A DNA stretch of 32,348 nucleotides, taken from Candidatus Levilactobacillus faecigallinarum (GTDB lineage Bacteria; Bacillota; Bacilli; Lactobacillales; Lactobacillaceae). The translations under genes and the position numbers were made by a program. The stretch spans positions 1 through 32,348 of the forward strand of contig DXGJ01000025.1 in the NCBI GenBank assembly GCA_019113985.1, read 5' to 3'. Below the pieces are notes generated by a model. The model searched no databases. It saw only the letters and a list, made by a program, of their open reading frames with translations, and was not told the DNA's origin. Below are positions 7,569 through 14,949 of this stretch, one piece after another. How positions within the stretch are numbered: position 1 is the stretch's first letter; the number at the start of each line of letters is the position of its first letter.

Positions 7569-9158
7569 AAGTTTAAAGAACTGGGTCTCTCCGATGACCT
7601 ACTAGCAGCTGTTACTGACGCAGGTTACGAAGAAGCGACCCCAATTCAAGCCGAAACCATCCCAATGGTGTTGGCAGGCCAAGATGTGATTGGCCAAGCC
7701 CAAACCGGGACTGGTAAGACGGCCGCCTTTGCTCTGCCGATTTTGGAAAAGATTGATAAGAGCAATCCTAACGTGCAGGCATTAGTCGTTTCCCCAACGC
7801 GGGAACTGGCAATCCAAACTCAAGAAGAAATCTATAAATTAGGACGGCACGAACGGGCTAACGTTCAAGTTGTCTACGGTGGTGCTGATATTCGCCGCCA
7901 AATCAAGTCGTTGAAAAACCACCCGCAAGTCGTTGTTGGAACGCCGGGTCGGTTACTCGACCACATTCGTCGGCACACGCTGAAGCTGGACCACGTGCAA
8001 ATGCTGGTTCTGGACGAAGCCGATGAAATGTTAAACATGGGTTTCTTGGATGACATTGAAGACATCATCAAGCAATTGCCAGAAGAACGTCAAACGATGC
8101 TCTTCTCCGCAACTATGCCACCCGAAATCAAGCGGGTGGGTGTCCAATTCATGAAGGACCCCAAGCACGTGAAGATCAAGGCCAAGGAATTGACCACTGA
8201 TTTGATCGACCAATTCTACGTGCGTTCCCGTGACTTTGAGAAGTTTGACGTCATGACGCGTTTCTTCGACGTGCAGGACCCAGACTTGACCATCGTCTTC
8301 ACGCGGACTAAGCGTCGGGTCGATGAAATCTCCAATGGTTTACAAGCGCGTGGTTACAACGCCGCTGGTATCCATGGGGACTTGACCCAGAAGCGCCGGA
8401 CGCAAATCATGAACGAGTTCCGTCATGGTAAGTTGGATATCCTGGTCGCAACCGACGTGGCTGCCCGAGGAATTGACATCAACGACGTGACCCACGTGTA
8501 CAACTACGATATTCCACAAGACCCTGACAGTTACGTTCACCGGGTTGGCCGGACCGGCCGTGCCGGGAAGCATGGTGTGTCCATGACCTTCGTGACGCCA
8601 AACGAAATGGATTACTTGCGTGAAATCGAAAAGCTGACCAAGGTGCGCATGTTACCACTGAAGCCACCTTCGGCCGAAGAAGCCTTCGTCGGTCAACTGG
8701 GTGTGGCTAAGGAAGCCGTTACCAAGTTGCTGAAGACGACGGATACTGAAAAGTATGCTTCCGTGGCGCAAAGCCTCTTGGAAGAATACGATGCTGAAGA
8801 CCTGGTTGCAGCGTTGTTAAACGACGTAACCAAGGACGACAACAGTCAGGTTCCGGTTAAGATTACGCCAGAACGGCCATTACCTAAGCGTGGTGGCAAG
8901 CGGCATGGCGGTGGTGGTTACCATCGTGGTGGCGGTAACCGGCGTGGTGGCAATGGCGGCGGTGGTTACCGTGGTCATTCCTCAAACCGTGGCGGTGGTG
9001 ACCACCGCAACAGTGACCGACGCGACTCCCGCGGTGGCGGCCATGGCTCCCGGAGCTATGACGGCAACCGGAGTCACCGGAGCAACAACAGTAACAACGG
9101 TGGTCGGCGTTCCGAAGGAAGCAGCAAGCGCGGCTTCACGATTCGGAAAAAAGACTAG
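7566..9158 (+). CDS. cshA: DEAD-box ATP-dependent RNA helicase (CshA type)
   Basis: 530 residues from a TTG start. Motifs in order: Q motif (TPIQAETIP, about 25-33), Walker A AQTGTGKT (45-52, K51), PTRELAIQ (77-84), DEAD (150-153), SAT (181-183), ARGIDI and HRVGRTGRAGKHG in the second RecA domain. CshA unwinds RNA in ribosome assembly and in the degradosome, notably in the cold. Residues 441-530 form a disordered tail of about 90 residues rich in Gly, Arg, His, Ser and Asn with many RGG-like units, ending in KRGFTIRKKD. Such basic tails bind RNA without sequence preference. The gene is monocistronic with a strong terminator. Confidence 0.96.
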   Translation: MKFKELGLSDDLLAAVTDAGYEEATPIQAETIPMVLAGQDVIGQAQTGTGKTAAFALPILEKIDKSNPNVQALVVSPTRELAIQTQEEIYKLGRHERANVQVVYGGADIRRQIKSLKNHPQVVVGTPGRLLDHIRRHTLKLDHVQMLVLDEADEMLNMGFLDDIEDIIKQLPEERQTMLFSATMPPEIKRVGVQFMKDPKHVKIKAKELTTDLIDQFYVRSRDFEKFDVMTRFFDVQDPDLTIVFTRTKRRVDEISNGLQARGYNAAGIHGDLTQKRRTQIMNEFRHGKLDILVATDVAARGIDINDVTHVYNYDIPQDPDSYVHRVGRTGRAGKHGVSMTFVTPNEMDYLREIEKLTKVRMLPLKPPSAEEAFVGQLGVAKEAVTKLLKTTDTEKYASVAQSLLEEYDAEDLVAALLNDVTKDDNSQVPVKITPERPLPKRGGKRHGGGGYHRGGGNRRGGNGGGGYRGHSSNRGGGDHRNSDRRDSRGGGHGSRSYDGNRSHRSNNSNNGGRRSEGSSKRGFTIRKKD

Positions 9159-9186
9159 AAACACCTAAAAAGAGAGATTGATGAAG

Positions 9187-9224
9187 AAGTCCCCGTTAGC
9201 AGTCATGCTAGCGGGGACTTTTTT
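9187..9224 (+). terminator. Strong terminator of cshA
   Basis: A 15-base-pair stem (9187-9201 with 9206-9220, one G-U pair, loop GTCA) is followed by TTTT. Confidence 0.95.
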
Positions 9225-9315
9225 AGGTGAAAACCAACGACACGGAACGTTACCAACGACTTTCCGCTGGCGGAACAAGCGGGTGACAGAGAGGCACCAT
9301 AGGCATGGAGGACCG

Positions 9316-9349
9316 CAAAACGGGCCTGGGCAGTTTGTCCCAGACCCGT
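9316..9349 (-). terminator. Terminator of the C26 peptidase gene
   Basis: ACGGGcCTGGG (9320-9330) pairs with CCCAGaCCCGT (9339-9349) with one mismatch. Read leftward it is followed by TTTTG. It faces the cshA terminator across about 90 bases in which I see nothing else. Confidence 0.8.
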
Positions 9350-9353
9350 TCGG

Positions 9354-10079
9354 TCAGTATTCTGGTGATAATCGGTCAGTAAAGGCTTGAAAGAGGGCCA
9401 ACTCTTCGGGCATGGTCGTCCACAGGTTCTCGGGGTGCCACTGGACCCCTTGGACACTGGCGTCGGAATTTTCGATGGCTTCAACCACTCCGTCGTTACT
9501 GCGGGCGGTGACGGTTAATCCCTTACCAGGGAGCTTGATAGCCTGATGATGCCGGGAGTTGACGAAGGGGTGGGCCCCAACCACATCCTGCAGGGACGAC
9601 GGGGCCACCGTGACGAAGTGGGTGGGCTGGTCTCCTGGTGCGGCCTGACGGTGCTTTAGTAGGTGTTTGACCGGGTACTGGCTAGGGAGGTCCTGGTACA
9701 GGGTGCCGCCCAGGGCCACGTTGAGGACGTGGATGCCCCGGCAGATTCCCAGAACGGGCAGATGGCGCGCCACGGCCTGGCGGGCTAGGGCAATCTCGAA
9801 CTGATCGCGGTCCCGGTTGGTGATGCCCAGAGCTGGAAGGGGGTCCTCCCCCATGAAGGCAGGATCCACGTCGGGGCCACCGGTGAGAATTAGGCCGTCG
9901 AGGCGGTCAAGTAGAGAATCGATTTCGGCGACCGGCAGGTGGGGCAGACTGATGGGGATGGCCCCGGTTCTTTGGACCGCATCGACCAAGGGCCGGGGGA
10001 CAAAGTCTGCGTATTGCAGGTTGATGACCCGCGTGGCGCCCATCCAGACATCCGCGGTAATTCCGATAAATTTTGACAT
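9354..10079 (-). CDS. Gamma-glutamyl-gamma-aminobutyrate hydrolase family protein (peptidase C26)
   Basis: 241 residues, normal for the family. It is a class-I glutamine-amidotransferase fold: LILTGGPDVDP (63-73), nucleophile Cys113 in LGICRGIHVLN, and the His-Glu pair H215 and E217 in QWHPE. Relatives such as PuuD cleave gamma-glutamyl bonds, for instance in gamma-glutamyl-GABA or gamma-glutamylated amines. The substrate here is not determined and no putrescine pathway gene is adjacent. The start has GAGGGAG about seven bases upstream. The gene is divergent from the baeRF-like gene. Confidence 0.9.
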   Translation of the reverse strand: MSKFIGITADVWMGATRVINLQYADFVPRPLVDAVQRTGAIPISLPHLPVAEIDSLLDRLDGLILTGGPDVDPAFMGEDPLPALGITNRDRDQFEIALARQAVARHLPVLGICRGIHVLNVALGGTLYQDLPSQYPVKHLLKHRQAAPGDQPTHFVTVAPSSLQDVVGAHPFVNSRHHQAIKLPGKGLTVTARSNDGVVEAIENSDASVQGVQWHPENLWTTMPEELALFQAFTDRLSPEY

Positions 10080-10115
10080 ATTCTCGCTCCCTCGTATGCA
10101 TGACGCATAAAATAG

Positions 10116-10143
10116 AGTCTAAGGTTAATTGCTAGAAAGTCAA
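10116..10143 (-). promoter_or_regulatory. Promoter of the C26 peptidase gene
   Basis: On the minus strand TTGACT (10143-10138) and TAGACT (10121-10116) are 16 bases apart, both close to consensus and ending 37 bases before the start codon. Confidence 0.55.
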
Positions 10144-10200
10144 GGCTGACGGTCGGGGAGCTGTCATTAAAGCGAAAAATAATTGAAAATTCTAATCGAG

Positions 10201-10215
10201 TTAATAAGATATTAA
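10201..10215. promoter_or_regulatory. Perfect palindrome next to the promoter, possible operator
   Basis: TTAATA-AGA-TATTAA is a perfect inverted repeat with six-base arms. It directly abuts the -35 box at 10216. It may be a repressor site or simply an AT-rich upstream element. Confidence 0.4.
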
Positions 10216-10244
10216 TTGATTTAGTGGCTGGACCATGTTAATAT
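10216..10244 (+). promoter_or_regulatory. Strong promoter of the baeRF-like gene
   Basis: TTGATT (10216-10221), a 17-base spacer and TAATAT (10239-10244), with TG at 10236-10237 forming an extended -10. The start codon is 56 bases downstream. Confidence 0.75.
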
Positions 10245-10300
10245 CTACTTATTGAAACGAGTCGATGAAACTAATCAAACAAATCTGGAGGAATTCGATT

Positions 10301-11443
10301 ATGGCCAATCATTTTGATATTCACGCAGCCCTGTCCCTTGCACAACGCCCCGGTCCGTTCGTCACCATAACCCTTCCGGTGACCGGGCAATTAGCGGCTG
10401 ACCGGACCCAGTTCCAGAGCCTGATGCAGACCGCTAAACAGCGGTTGACTATACTAGCCCCCAACCGAGATTGGGGGGCTTACCAACCGGCTTTTGCGCC
10501 CTTTGCGCATGGCAGCCTGACCCACGGTAATGCGCGGGGACTCCTGATTATGGCGGGGGCGACGACCAGCTTTCATTACTGGCTGCACACCCCTACGCAG
10601 CCCACCGTCGCGGTCACGTATCAACCAAACGTGTTGCCCATCTTAGCGGCCCGCCAGGCCCATGGGGATTACGATGTTTTGTTCTTAAAACGGACCAGCT
10701 TCCAGGTTGCCCGGGTGCGGTCTGGTCAGCCCGAACTAGTTGATTTACCAGCAGATGCGCCAGCGACGCTTGAGACGGCATTGGGAACGGAGACCCGGGA
10801 ACGCGGGCGGTGGCAACGGTCAAACGGCACTGATCAGGGCACTCACTATAGTGGGACCGGGTCGCTCGACCGGATGCAGGCGGCGGACACCCGAAACTAC
10901 TTCCAGGTGGTCGACCGCTACGTCCTGGACAACTACTCACAACCAGGTCAACGCCCCTTGGTGCTGGTAGCTGCACCACAGGATCAGGGAAACTTCCGCC
11001 AGTGGTCACGCAACCGGTTCTTGGTCGCCGACGTGACGTTGAACGAACGGCCTAACCTGGCGAATGAGACGTTAGCTCAGATTACGGCGCGAATCGATGC
11101 CCAGTGGCACCAGCGGGCAGTCGAGTCACGCCGAGGACACTATGACCAAGCGCGTTCGGCAAACCAATTGGTCACGGACTTAGGGCTGTTAGCAACGTTG
11201 ACGGGGCAGGGCCAGATCAGCGACCTCTGGCTGCGTGACGACGCCTTCCAGGCAGGCCATTTAGATAGCCAAGGTAACATTGTGACACTGACGGCGCTGA
11301 GTCGGCAGAACAACCTGTATAACGATCTGGCGTTGGCGGTTTGTCGGCGGGGTGGGACCGTCCGGGTCTTACCAGCGGCCGACTTGCCAACGGACCAGGT
11401 GATTGTGGCCAAACGGTTACAGGGGATGCCAATTCCCGTATAA
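10301..11443 (+). CDS. Protein resembling the bacterial archaeo-eukaryotic release factor (baeRF) family
   Basis: 380 residues from ATG 10301, with GGAGG (10287-10291) nine bases upstream; an earlier ATG at 10265 has no such site. The protein is soluble, with no signal peptide. The overall plan matches baeRF proteins: an N-terminal domain with FVTITLPV, a middle domain with VLFLKRTSFQVARV and a YFQVVDRYVLDNY segment, and a C-terminal eRF1-domain-3-like part (TLTALSRQNNLYNDLALAVCRRGGTVRVLP, quoted here as key parts LYNDLALAVCRRGG and VRVLPAADLP). These proteins are related to eRF1 and Pelota but their role in bacteria is little known; ribosome rescue is a proposal. The gene stands alone between its own promoter and terminator. 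Family assignment is by recall of pattern. Confidence 0.6.
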   Translation: MANHFDIHAALSLAQRPGPFVTITLPVTGQLAADRTQFQSLMQTAKQRLTILAPNRDWGAYQPAFAPFAHGSLTHGNARGLLIMAGATTSFHYWLHTPTQPTVAVTYQPNVLPILAARQAHGDYDVLFLKRTSFQVARVRSGQPELVDLPADAPATLETALGTETRERGRWQRSNGTDQGTHYSGTGSLDRMQAADTRNYFQVVDRYVLDNYSQPGQRPLVLVAAPQDQGNFRQWSRNRFLVADVTLNERPNLANETLAQITARIDAQWHQRAVESRRGHYDQARSANQLVTDLGLLATLTGQGQISDLWLRDDAFQAGHLDSQGNIVTLTALSRQNNLYNDLALAVCRRGGTVRVLPAADLPTDQVIVAKRLQGMPIPV

Positions 11444-11458
11444 CACGTAGTGATGCTA

Positions 11459-11489
11459 GAGGCTGGGTAGCGTTGGACCCGGCCTCTTT
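11459..11489 (+). terminator. Terminator after the baeRF-like gene
   Basis: GAGGCTGGGT (11459-11468) pairs with ACCCGGCCTC (11477-11486), one G-U pair, followed by only TTT. Strong stem, weak T-run. Confidence 0.65.
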
Positions 11490-11576
11490 GGTGTCTCCGG
11501 GAAAATGCCCAAATTAGCGATTTGGTAATATTTTGGGATAACCGGGGAAAAGGTCACCCCCATCATGACGACGCTG

Positions 11577-11585
11577 TGCTAGAAT
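11577..11585 (+). promoter_or_regulatory. Extended -10 promoter of acpS-alr
   Basis: TGcTAGAAT, 30 bases before the acpS start. No good -35 box is visible. Confidence 0.5.
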
Positions 11586-11614
11586 TAAGCTTAGACATTA
11601 ACGGGGGTGGTTAC

Positions 11615-11977
11615 ATGATTTATGGAACCGGTATCGACATCACCGATTTAGCACGGGTCAAGGAAGTTGTGACTAACTATCCAACCTTTTTGACCCGCGT
11701 CCTAACGCCCGGGGAACTGGCGGACTATCACCACTTAAGTGGTCAACGGGCGATTGAGTTTTTAGCGGGACGTTGGTCAGTCAAGGAGTCCTACGGAAAG
11801 GCGTTGGGAACCGGCATCGGTGCCGACTTTGGGTTTCAAGATCTGGAGGTTCGGGACAATCCCGCTGGCCGCCCCATCGTTAATCGACAACCGTTTGGGG
11901 GCATCGCGCACGTTTCGATATCACATACCGCAACGGTCGTGATGACGCAGGTAATCTTAGAAAGAGGGCAACAATAA
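11615..11977 (+). CDS. acpS: Holo-[acyl-carrier-protein] synthase
   Basis: 120 residues, the normal AcpS length. ATG 11615 has GGGGGTGG (11603-11610) just upstream. The two magnesium/CoA motifs are present: GIDITDLAR with D8, and [19 protein letters not shown] with E58. AcpS moves the 4'-phosphopantetheine arm of coenzyme A onto acyl carrier protein, needed for fatty acid synthesis. Its stop overlaps the alr start by one base (TAATG), so the pair is translationally coupled, the same arrangement as in many Firmicutes. Confidence 0.95.
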   Translation: MIYGTGIDITDLARVKEVVTNYPTFLTRVLTPGELADYHHLSGQRAIEFLAGRWSVKESYGKALGTGIGADFGFQDLEVRDNPAGRPIVNRQPFGGIAHVSISHTATVVMTQVILERGQQ

Positions 11978-13104
11978 TGGTAGTAGGGGTACATCGGCCC
12001 ACGCAACTGGTGATTGATCGCCAGGCGTTGCGCCAAAACATTCACGCAGAAGTTGAACGACTTAAGGATGGTTGTGACTTGTTCATGGTGGTCAAGGCGA
12101 ATGGCTATGGTCATGGGGCGGCGCAGGTCGCGGCTGTTGCGCGGGAGGCCGGCGCCAAGGGATTCTGTGTGGCCATCTTAGATGAAGCGTTGGAATTACG
12201 TGCGGCGGGTTTCAATGAGCCGATTCTGGTATTGGGAGTCACGAATCCGGCCGACGCACCGTTGATGGCGACCAAGCACATTTCCGCGACGGTTGCGGCG
12301 CTGGATTGGCTGCAAGCGGCCGAACAGTATCTAAGGTTAGCGGGCACCGCTGACGTCTTGCGCGTCCACCTGGGGCTGGATACGGGGATGGGCCGAATTG
12401 GGTTCCGGACGGTCGCCGACCTCAAAGCCGCGGTTGATTATTTAGAGGATGCGCAGACCCACCTGTTATTTGAGGGTATCTTTACGCATTTTTCCACGGC
12501 AGATGACCCCGACGACGCCTACTTCAAGGGGCAGGTCGCTAAGTGGCACGCGTTAGTGGATACGTTGCCACGTCGACCGCGCTACGTGCACGTGTCGAAC
12601 TCGGCGACGAGCCTGTGGCACGATGCCTGTAACGACAACCTAGTGCGTTTTGGGGTCGCCGGATACGGGCTGAACCCGTCCGGAGTTGCGATTCCGACGA
12701 CGCCTTACCCGTTACAGCCAGCGATGAGCCTAACCAGTGAGCTGGTGTACACCAAGCGGTTACAGGCCGGTCAATCCGTGAGCTATGGGGCGACTTACAC
12801 GGCCGAGAATGATGAGTGGGTCGGGACGGTACCGATTGGCTATGCGGACGGCTACGAACGCCGGTTACAAGGTTTCCACGTCTTGGTCGATGGCCAACTT
12901 TGCGAAATTATCGGTCGCGTCTGCATGGACCAGATGATGATTCGGTTGCCGCGGCAATATGCGCGGGGAACCCGGGTCACGCTGATTGGTCGTGATGGCA
13001 ATCAACGGATTAGTCTCCAAGACGTTGCGGACTATTGTGGCACGATTCATTACGAGATTGCTTGCGGATTCACACAGCGCGTACCTCGTTTATATATAAA
13101 TTAA
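11977..13104 (+). CDS. alr: Alanine racemase
   Basis: 375 residues. The PLP lysine is K40 in [12 protein letters not shown] and the second catalytic base is Y270 in [16 protein letters not shown] is also conserved. The enzyme interconverts L- and D-alanine in the cytoplasm and feeds D-Ala-D-Ala synthesis for MurF, as well as D-alanylation of teichoic acids. The start overlaps the acpS stop by one base and has AAAGAGGG upstream. The gene is followed after 83 bases by a small toxin-antitoxin pair, as in Bacillus (alr-ndoAI-ndoA). Confidence 0.97.
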   Translation: MVVGVHRPTQLVIDRQALRQNIHAEVERLKDGCDLFMVVKANGYGHGAAQVAAVAREAGAKGFCVAILDEALELRAAGFNEPILVLGVTNPADAPLMATKHISATVAALDWLQAAEQYLRLAGTADVLRVHLGLDTGMGRIGFRTVADLKAAVDYLEDAQTHLLFEGIFTHFSTADDPDDAYFKGQVAKWHALVDTLPRRPRYVHVSNSATSLWHDACNDNLVRFGVAGYGLNPSGVAIPTTPYPLQPAMSLTSELVYTKRLQAGQSVSYGATYTAENDEWVGTVPIGYADGYERRLQGFHVLVDGQLCEIIGRVCMDQMMIRLPRQYARGTRVTLIGRDGNQRISLQDVADYCGTIHYEIACGFTQRVPRLYIN

Positions 13105-13140
13105 TTTGTGCGGTTTCCGGTATCACGGGTAAAGGTTTCG

Positions 13141-13149
13141 TGGTAAACT
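13141..13149 (+). promoter_or_regulatory. Possible extended -10 before the antitoxin-toxin pair
   Basis: TGgTAAACT, 38 bases before the antitoxin start. No good -35 box is seen; the pair could also be read from the acpS promoter since no terminator follows alr. Confidence 0.4.
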
Positions 13150-13187
13150 GTATGGGAAGAGTATGATTACCGACTAGGAGGGTTATC

Positions 13188-13415
13188 ATGATCCGAGCAC
13201 ATCAGGTTGTTCATCCGCAGTTTCGGGTGACGGTTTCCCGTGCGACGCGACAACAAGCGTTGGTTCCTTTACAACTGGCGGAATCACGCCGGTTAGCTCT
13301 GATTCGGGGCTACCAGGCCATGGCGATCATCAATCGTGACTTGGCCCGCGTGTTTACGCCGTTTGAGGAGGAAGCAGAACGCCGGCTCACACAATTTCGT
13401 AAACAACAGAATTGA
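13188..13415 (+). CDS. Small protein, probable antitoxin partner of MazF
   Basis: 75 residues, ATG 13188 preceded by AGGAGGG (13176-13182). The sequence is Arg/Gln rich ([20 protein letters not shown]) with a helical C-terminal half ending in [12 protein letters not shown]. It sits in the position of NdoAI/MazE, directly before mazF and after alr, so the antitoxin role is inferred mainly from place and size. I cannot show a clear ribbon-helix-helix DNA-binding motif by eye. MazF begins 41 bases after its stop, with no terminator between. Confidence 0.65.
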   Translation: MIRAHQVVHPQFRVTVSRATRQQALVPLQLAESRRLALIRGYQAMAIINRDLARVFTPFEEEAERRLTQFRKQQN

Positions 13416-13456
13416 TAACCAGAACAAAAAAACAAGAAGATAGGGGATGGCGGCCC

Positions 13457-13873
13457 ATGGCCCGTGTTGAGATTAAACGCGGGGACGTTTTCTTCGCCGA
13501 TCTATCACCGGTCGTTGGTTCGGAACAGGGTGGGATGCGCCCCGTGTTGATTATTCAAAACAACGTGGGGAACCACTATAGTCCAACCGTAATCGTGGCG
13601 GCAATTACCGCCCGGATAGAAAAGCCAAAAATGCCGACGCATGTCGGCATTTCGGCTGCTCATACCGGGATTGAACGGGACTCCGTTATTTTGCTTGAAC
13701 AGATTCGAACAATTGATAAGCAACGGTTAAAAGATCAGGTGACACATTTGGATGCGCGAACGATGGCAGCGGTGGACGCCGCCTTGGCGACCAGCATCGG
13801 TTTAGTGGATCGGTCGCGGAAGAAAAAGCCCGGCAAAGTACATAGCACCACCAGACAAGCGCGCACCCAATAA
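13457..13873 (+). CDS. mazF: MazF/EndoA-type mRNA interferase (toxin)
   Basis: 138 residues from ATG 13457, with AGGGGA (13442-13447) nine bases upstream. The frame is open back to a TTG overlapping the antitoxin stop, but that start has no ribosome site. The sequence begins [30 protein letters not shown] and continues [11 protein letters not shown], with [20 protein letters not shown]; these are the conserved core segments of EndoA. The family cuts mRNA at short recognition sequences and is held inactive by its antitoxin. After about residue 115 there is a basic tail ([20 protein letters not shown]) longer than in Bacillus NdoA. Its gene end overlaps the terminator. Confidence 0.93.
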   Translation: MARVEIKRGDVFFADLSPVVGSEQGGMRPVLIIQNNVGNHYSPTVIVAAITARIEKPKMPTHVGISAAHTGIERDSVILLEQIRTIDKQRLKDQVTHLDARTMAAVDAALATSIGLVDRSRKKKPGKVHSTTRQARTQ

Positions 13874-13891
13874 GGGGTATCGCGTTTTTTT
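13860..13891 (+). terminator. Terminator of the mazF operon
   Basis: CGCG (13860-13863) and ACCC (13865-13868) pair with GGGT (13875-13878) and CGCG (13881-13884), with a small internal bulge, followed by seven T. The left arm lies inside the mazF coding region. Confidence 0.75.
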
Positions 13892-13939
13892 GTTGTGTTG
13901 TCTTGCCGCCCGGTAAGGCGGACTAATCATCTCCAAACA

Positions 13940-13979
13940 ATAAAACCCCCGGTCAACGCAGGAGGCGTTGGCCGGGGGT
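13940..13979 (-). terminator. Terminator of the CBS-domain gene
   Basis: A 15-base-pair stem (13945-13959 with 13965-13979) is followed, reading leftward, by TTTTATTG. Confidence 0.92.
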
Positions 13980-13988
13980 GTGGGTCAA

Positions 13989-14630
13989 TTAGTTTTCGTG
14001 GCGAAGATCTTCGATTTCGGGAACGTGGAATTCTTTGCGTTCCAGGGCGTGGACGATCCGATCAAGCTTTTCTTGGTCGACTTCAGCGGGGAGGGTGAAC
14101 ATGGTTCGGTGAACCAGTTCACCTTCCTGGGCGTCCAGGCTAATGACACTGGCGATGGAGGTGTACTTGGTGATGACCTTGGCCATCGACGCCAGGTCGC
14201 CCCGTTCACCCGCAGACACCACGGTCAGCACGTAACTGCCGATGTTCACGTTCCAAGATTGGGAGAGCATGTCCATCAGCCGGGTATGCGTCAAGATACC
14301 ATAGAAGGCGTTCTTGTCGTCCAACACGGCGATGTAAGGCAAGTCCTTGATGGAGAAGAAAACGTTAAAGAAGGCCGCGTTCACGGAAATAAACTTGGTC
14401 GCGTTCTTCAACAGGGAAGTAACCGGAAGCTGCATATCGCCGCCCCGGGATTTGTGACGATAAATGTGCATCTTGTAGATGTTGCCTCGGAAAATCTGGC
14501 CCGTCTCATCCAAGATGGGAACACAACGGTAGCCCGAATCTTCGAGAACCTTTAAGGCTTGTTCCAAGGTGACATCCTCGCGAACCGTCACTAATCGTTC
14601 TTTCGGTTTCACTAGGGATTTTAGCAGCAT
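13989..14630 (-). CDS. CBS-domain protein, possibly a cyclic-di-AMP-binding CbpA-like protein
   Basis: 213 residues. ATG 14630 (MLLKSLVKPKERL) has AGGAGG (plus-strand 14640-14645) nine bases upstream; an ATG 17 codons earlier has no site. A CBS pair spans about residues 1-135: VTVREDVTLEQALKVLEDSG and VPILDETG in the first, FFSIKDLPYIAVLDD and FYGILT in the second. An ACT-like C-terminal part (SYVLTVVSAGERGDLASMAKVITKY, quoted as VLTVVSAGERGDLASMAKVI) follows. The CBS-plus-ACT plan and the length fit small cyclic-di-AMP-binding CBS proteins such as Listeria CbpA, but ligand binding cannot be read from sequence. No catalytic domain is attached, so a regulatory partner-binding role is likely. 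Confidence 0.85.
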   Translation of the reverse strand: MLLKSLVKPKERLVTVREDVTLEQALKVLEDSGYRCVPILDETGQIFRGNIYKMHIYRHKSRGGDMQLPVTSLLKNATKFISVNAAFFNVFFSIKDLPYIAVLDDKNAFYGILTHTRLMDMLSQSWNVNIGSYVLTVVSAGERGDLASMAKVITKYTSIASVISLDAQEGELVHRTMFTLPAEVDQEKLDRIVHALERKEFHVPEIEDLRHEN

Positions 14631-14725
14631 AGCAGATGACCTCCTAAAAATTAGAAACTTCTCATAATCTCTTCTCATCATACCATATTACCCGCATATC
14701 GGGTAGCATCTTTTCAACAAATCCA

Positions 14726-14734
14726 TGGTAAAAT
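14726..14734 (+). promoter_or_regulatory. Extended -10 promoter of the small membrane protein gene
   Basis: TGgTAAAAT, 33 bases before the start codon. A second TATAAT at 14743-14748 is too close to the ribosome site to serve. Confidence 0.5.
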
Positions 14735-14767
14735 GAGACTAATATAATACTGAAGGAGGCTAGCAAG

Positions 14768-14887
14768 ATGAGGAAGGATTCTGGTGATGATGATGACCGG
14801 ATCATTACGAAGAAGTGGCTTTACTGGACGCTGGCGGCATTTATCGCCATCATCGTCTTATTAGCCATTGGAATCGCCATTAAGTAG
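14768..14887 (+). CDS. 39-residue single-pass membrane protein
   Basis: ATG 14768 is preceded by AAGGAGG (14753-14759) eight bases upstream, a near-perfect ribosome site. The product has an acidic-then-basic N-terminus (MRKDSGDDDDRIITKK), one hydrophobic helix from about residue 17 to 38 (WLYWTLAAFIAIIVLLAIGI) and a final Lys. It has its own promoter-like -10 and shares a bidirectional terminator with the L,D-transpeptidase gene. I do not know its function. Strong ribosome site, sensible topology and tight packing between signals make it a real gene, probably of the small membrane regulator type. Confidence 0.8.
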   Translation: MRKDSGDDDDRIITKKWLYWTLAAFIAIIVLLAIGIAIK

Positions 14888-14895
14888 TTCACCTA

Positions 14896-14937
14896 AAAAG
14901 CTCGCGGAATGCCAGACTGGCATCACCGCGAGCTTTT
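14896..14937. terminator. Bidirectional terminator
   Basis: AAAAGCTCGCGG (14896-14907) pairs with CCGCGAGCTTTT (14926-14937), with an inner ATGCCA/TGGCAT stem. It serves the small gene on the plus strand and the L,D-transpeptidase gene on the minus strand. Confidence 0.92.
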
Positions 14938-14949
14938 GTATCGTATTGA

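Noticed and set aside
8881-9110. Repeat-rich DNA in cshA considered as a tandem repeat or CRISPR-like array
   Set aside because: The repetition comes from Gly/Arg codons in an intact reading frame; no regular repeat-spacer spacing.
8890-9168. Alternative frame rich in Val/Ala/Thr over the end of cshA
   Set aside because: It is the out-of-frame reading of the Gly/Arg repeat region; low complexity, no ribosome site.
10095-10109. TATGC-ATGAC-GCATA inverted repeat in the C26 peptidase leader
   Set aside because: Only five-base arms; expected by chance and not placed on the promoter.
13906-13921. Hairpin CCGCC-CGGTAA-GGCGG between two terminators
   Set aside because: Short stem without a T-run in a gap already explained by flanking terminators.
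13968-14555. 195-codon frame antisense to the CBS-domain gene
   Set aside because: The minus-strand CBS protein has clear domain motifs and a strong ribosome site; the antisense frame has none.
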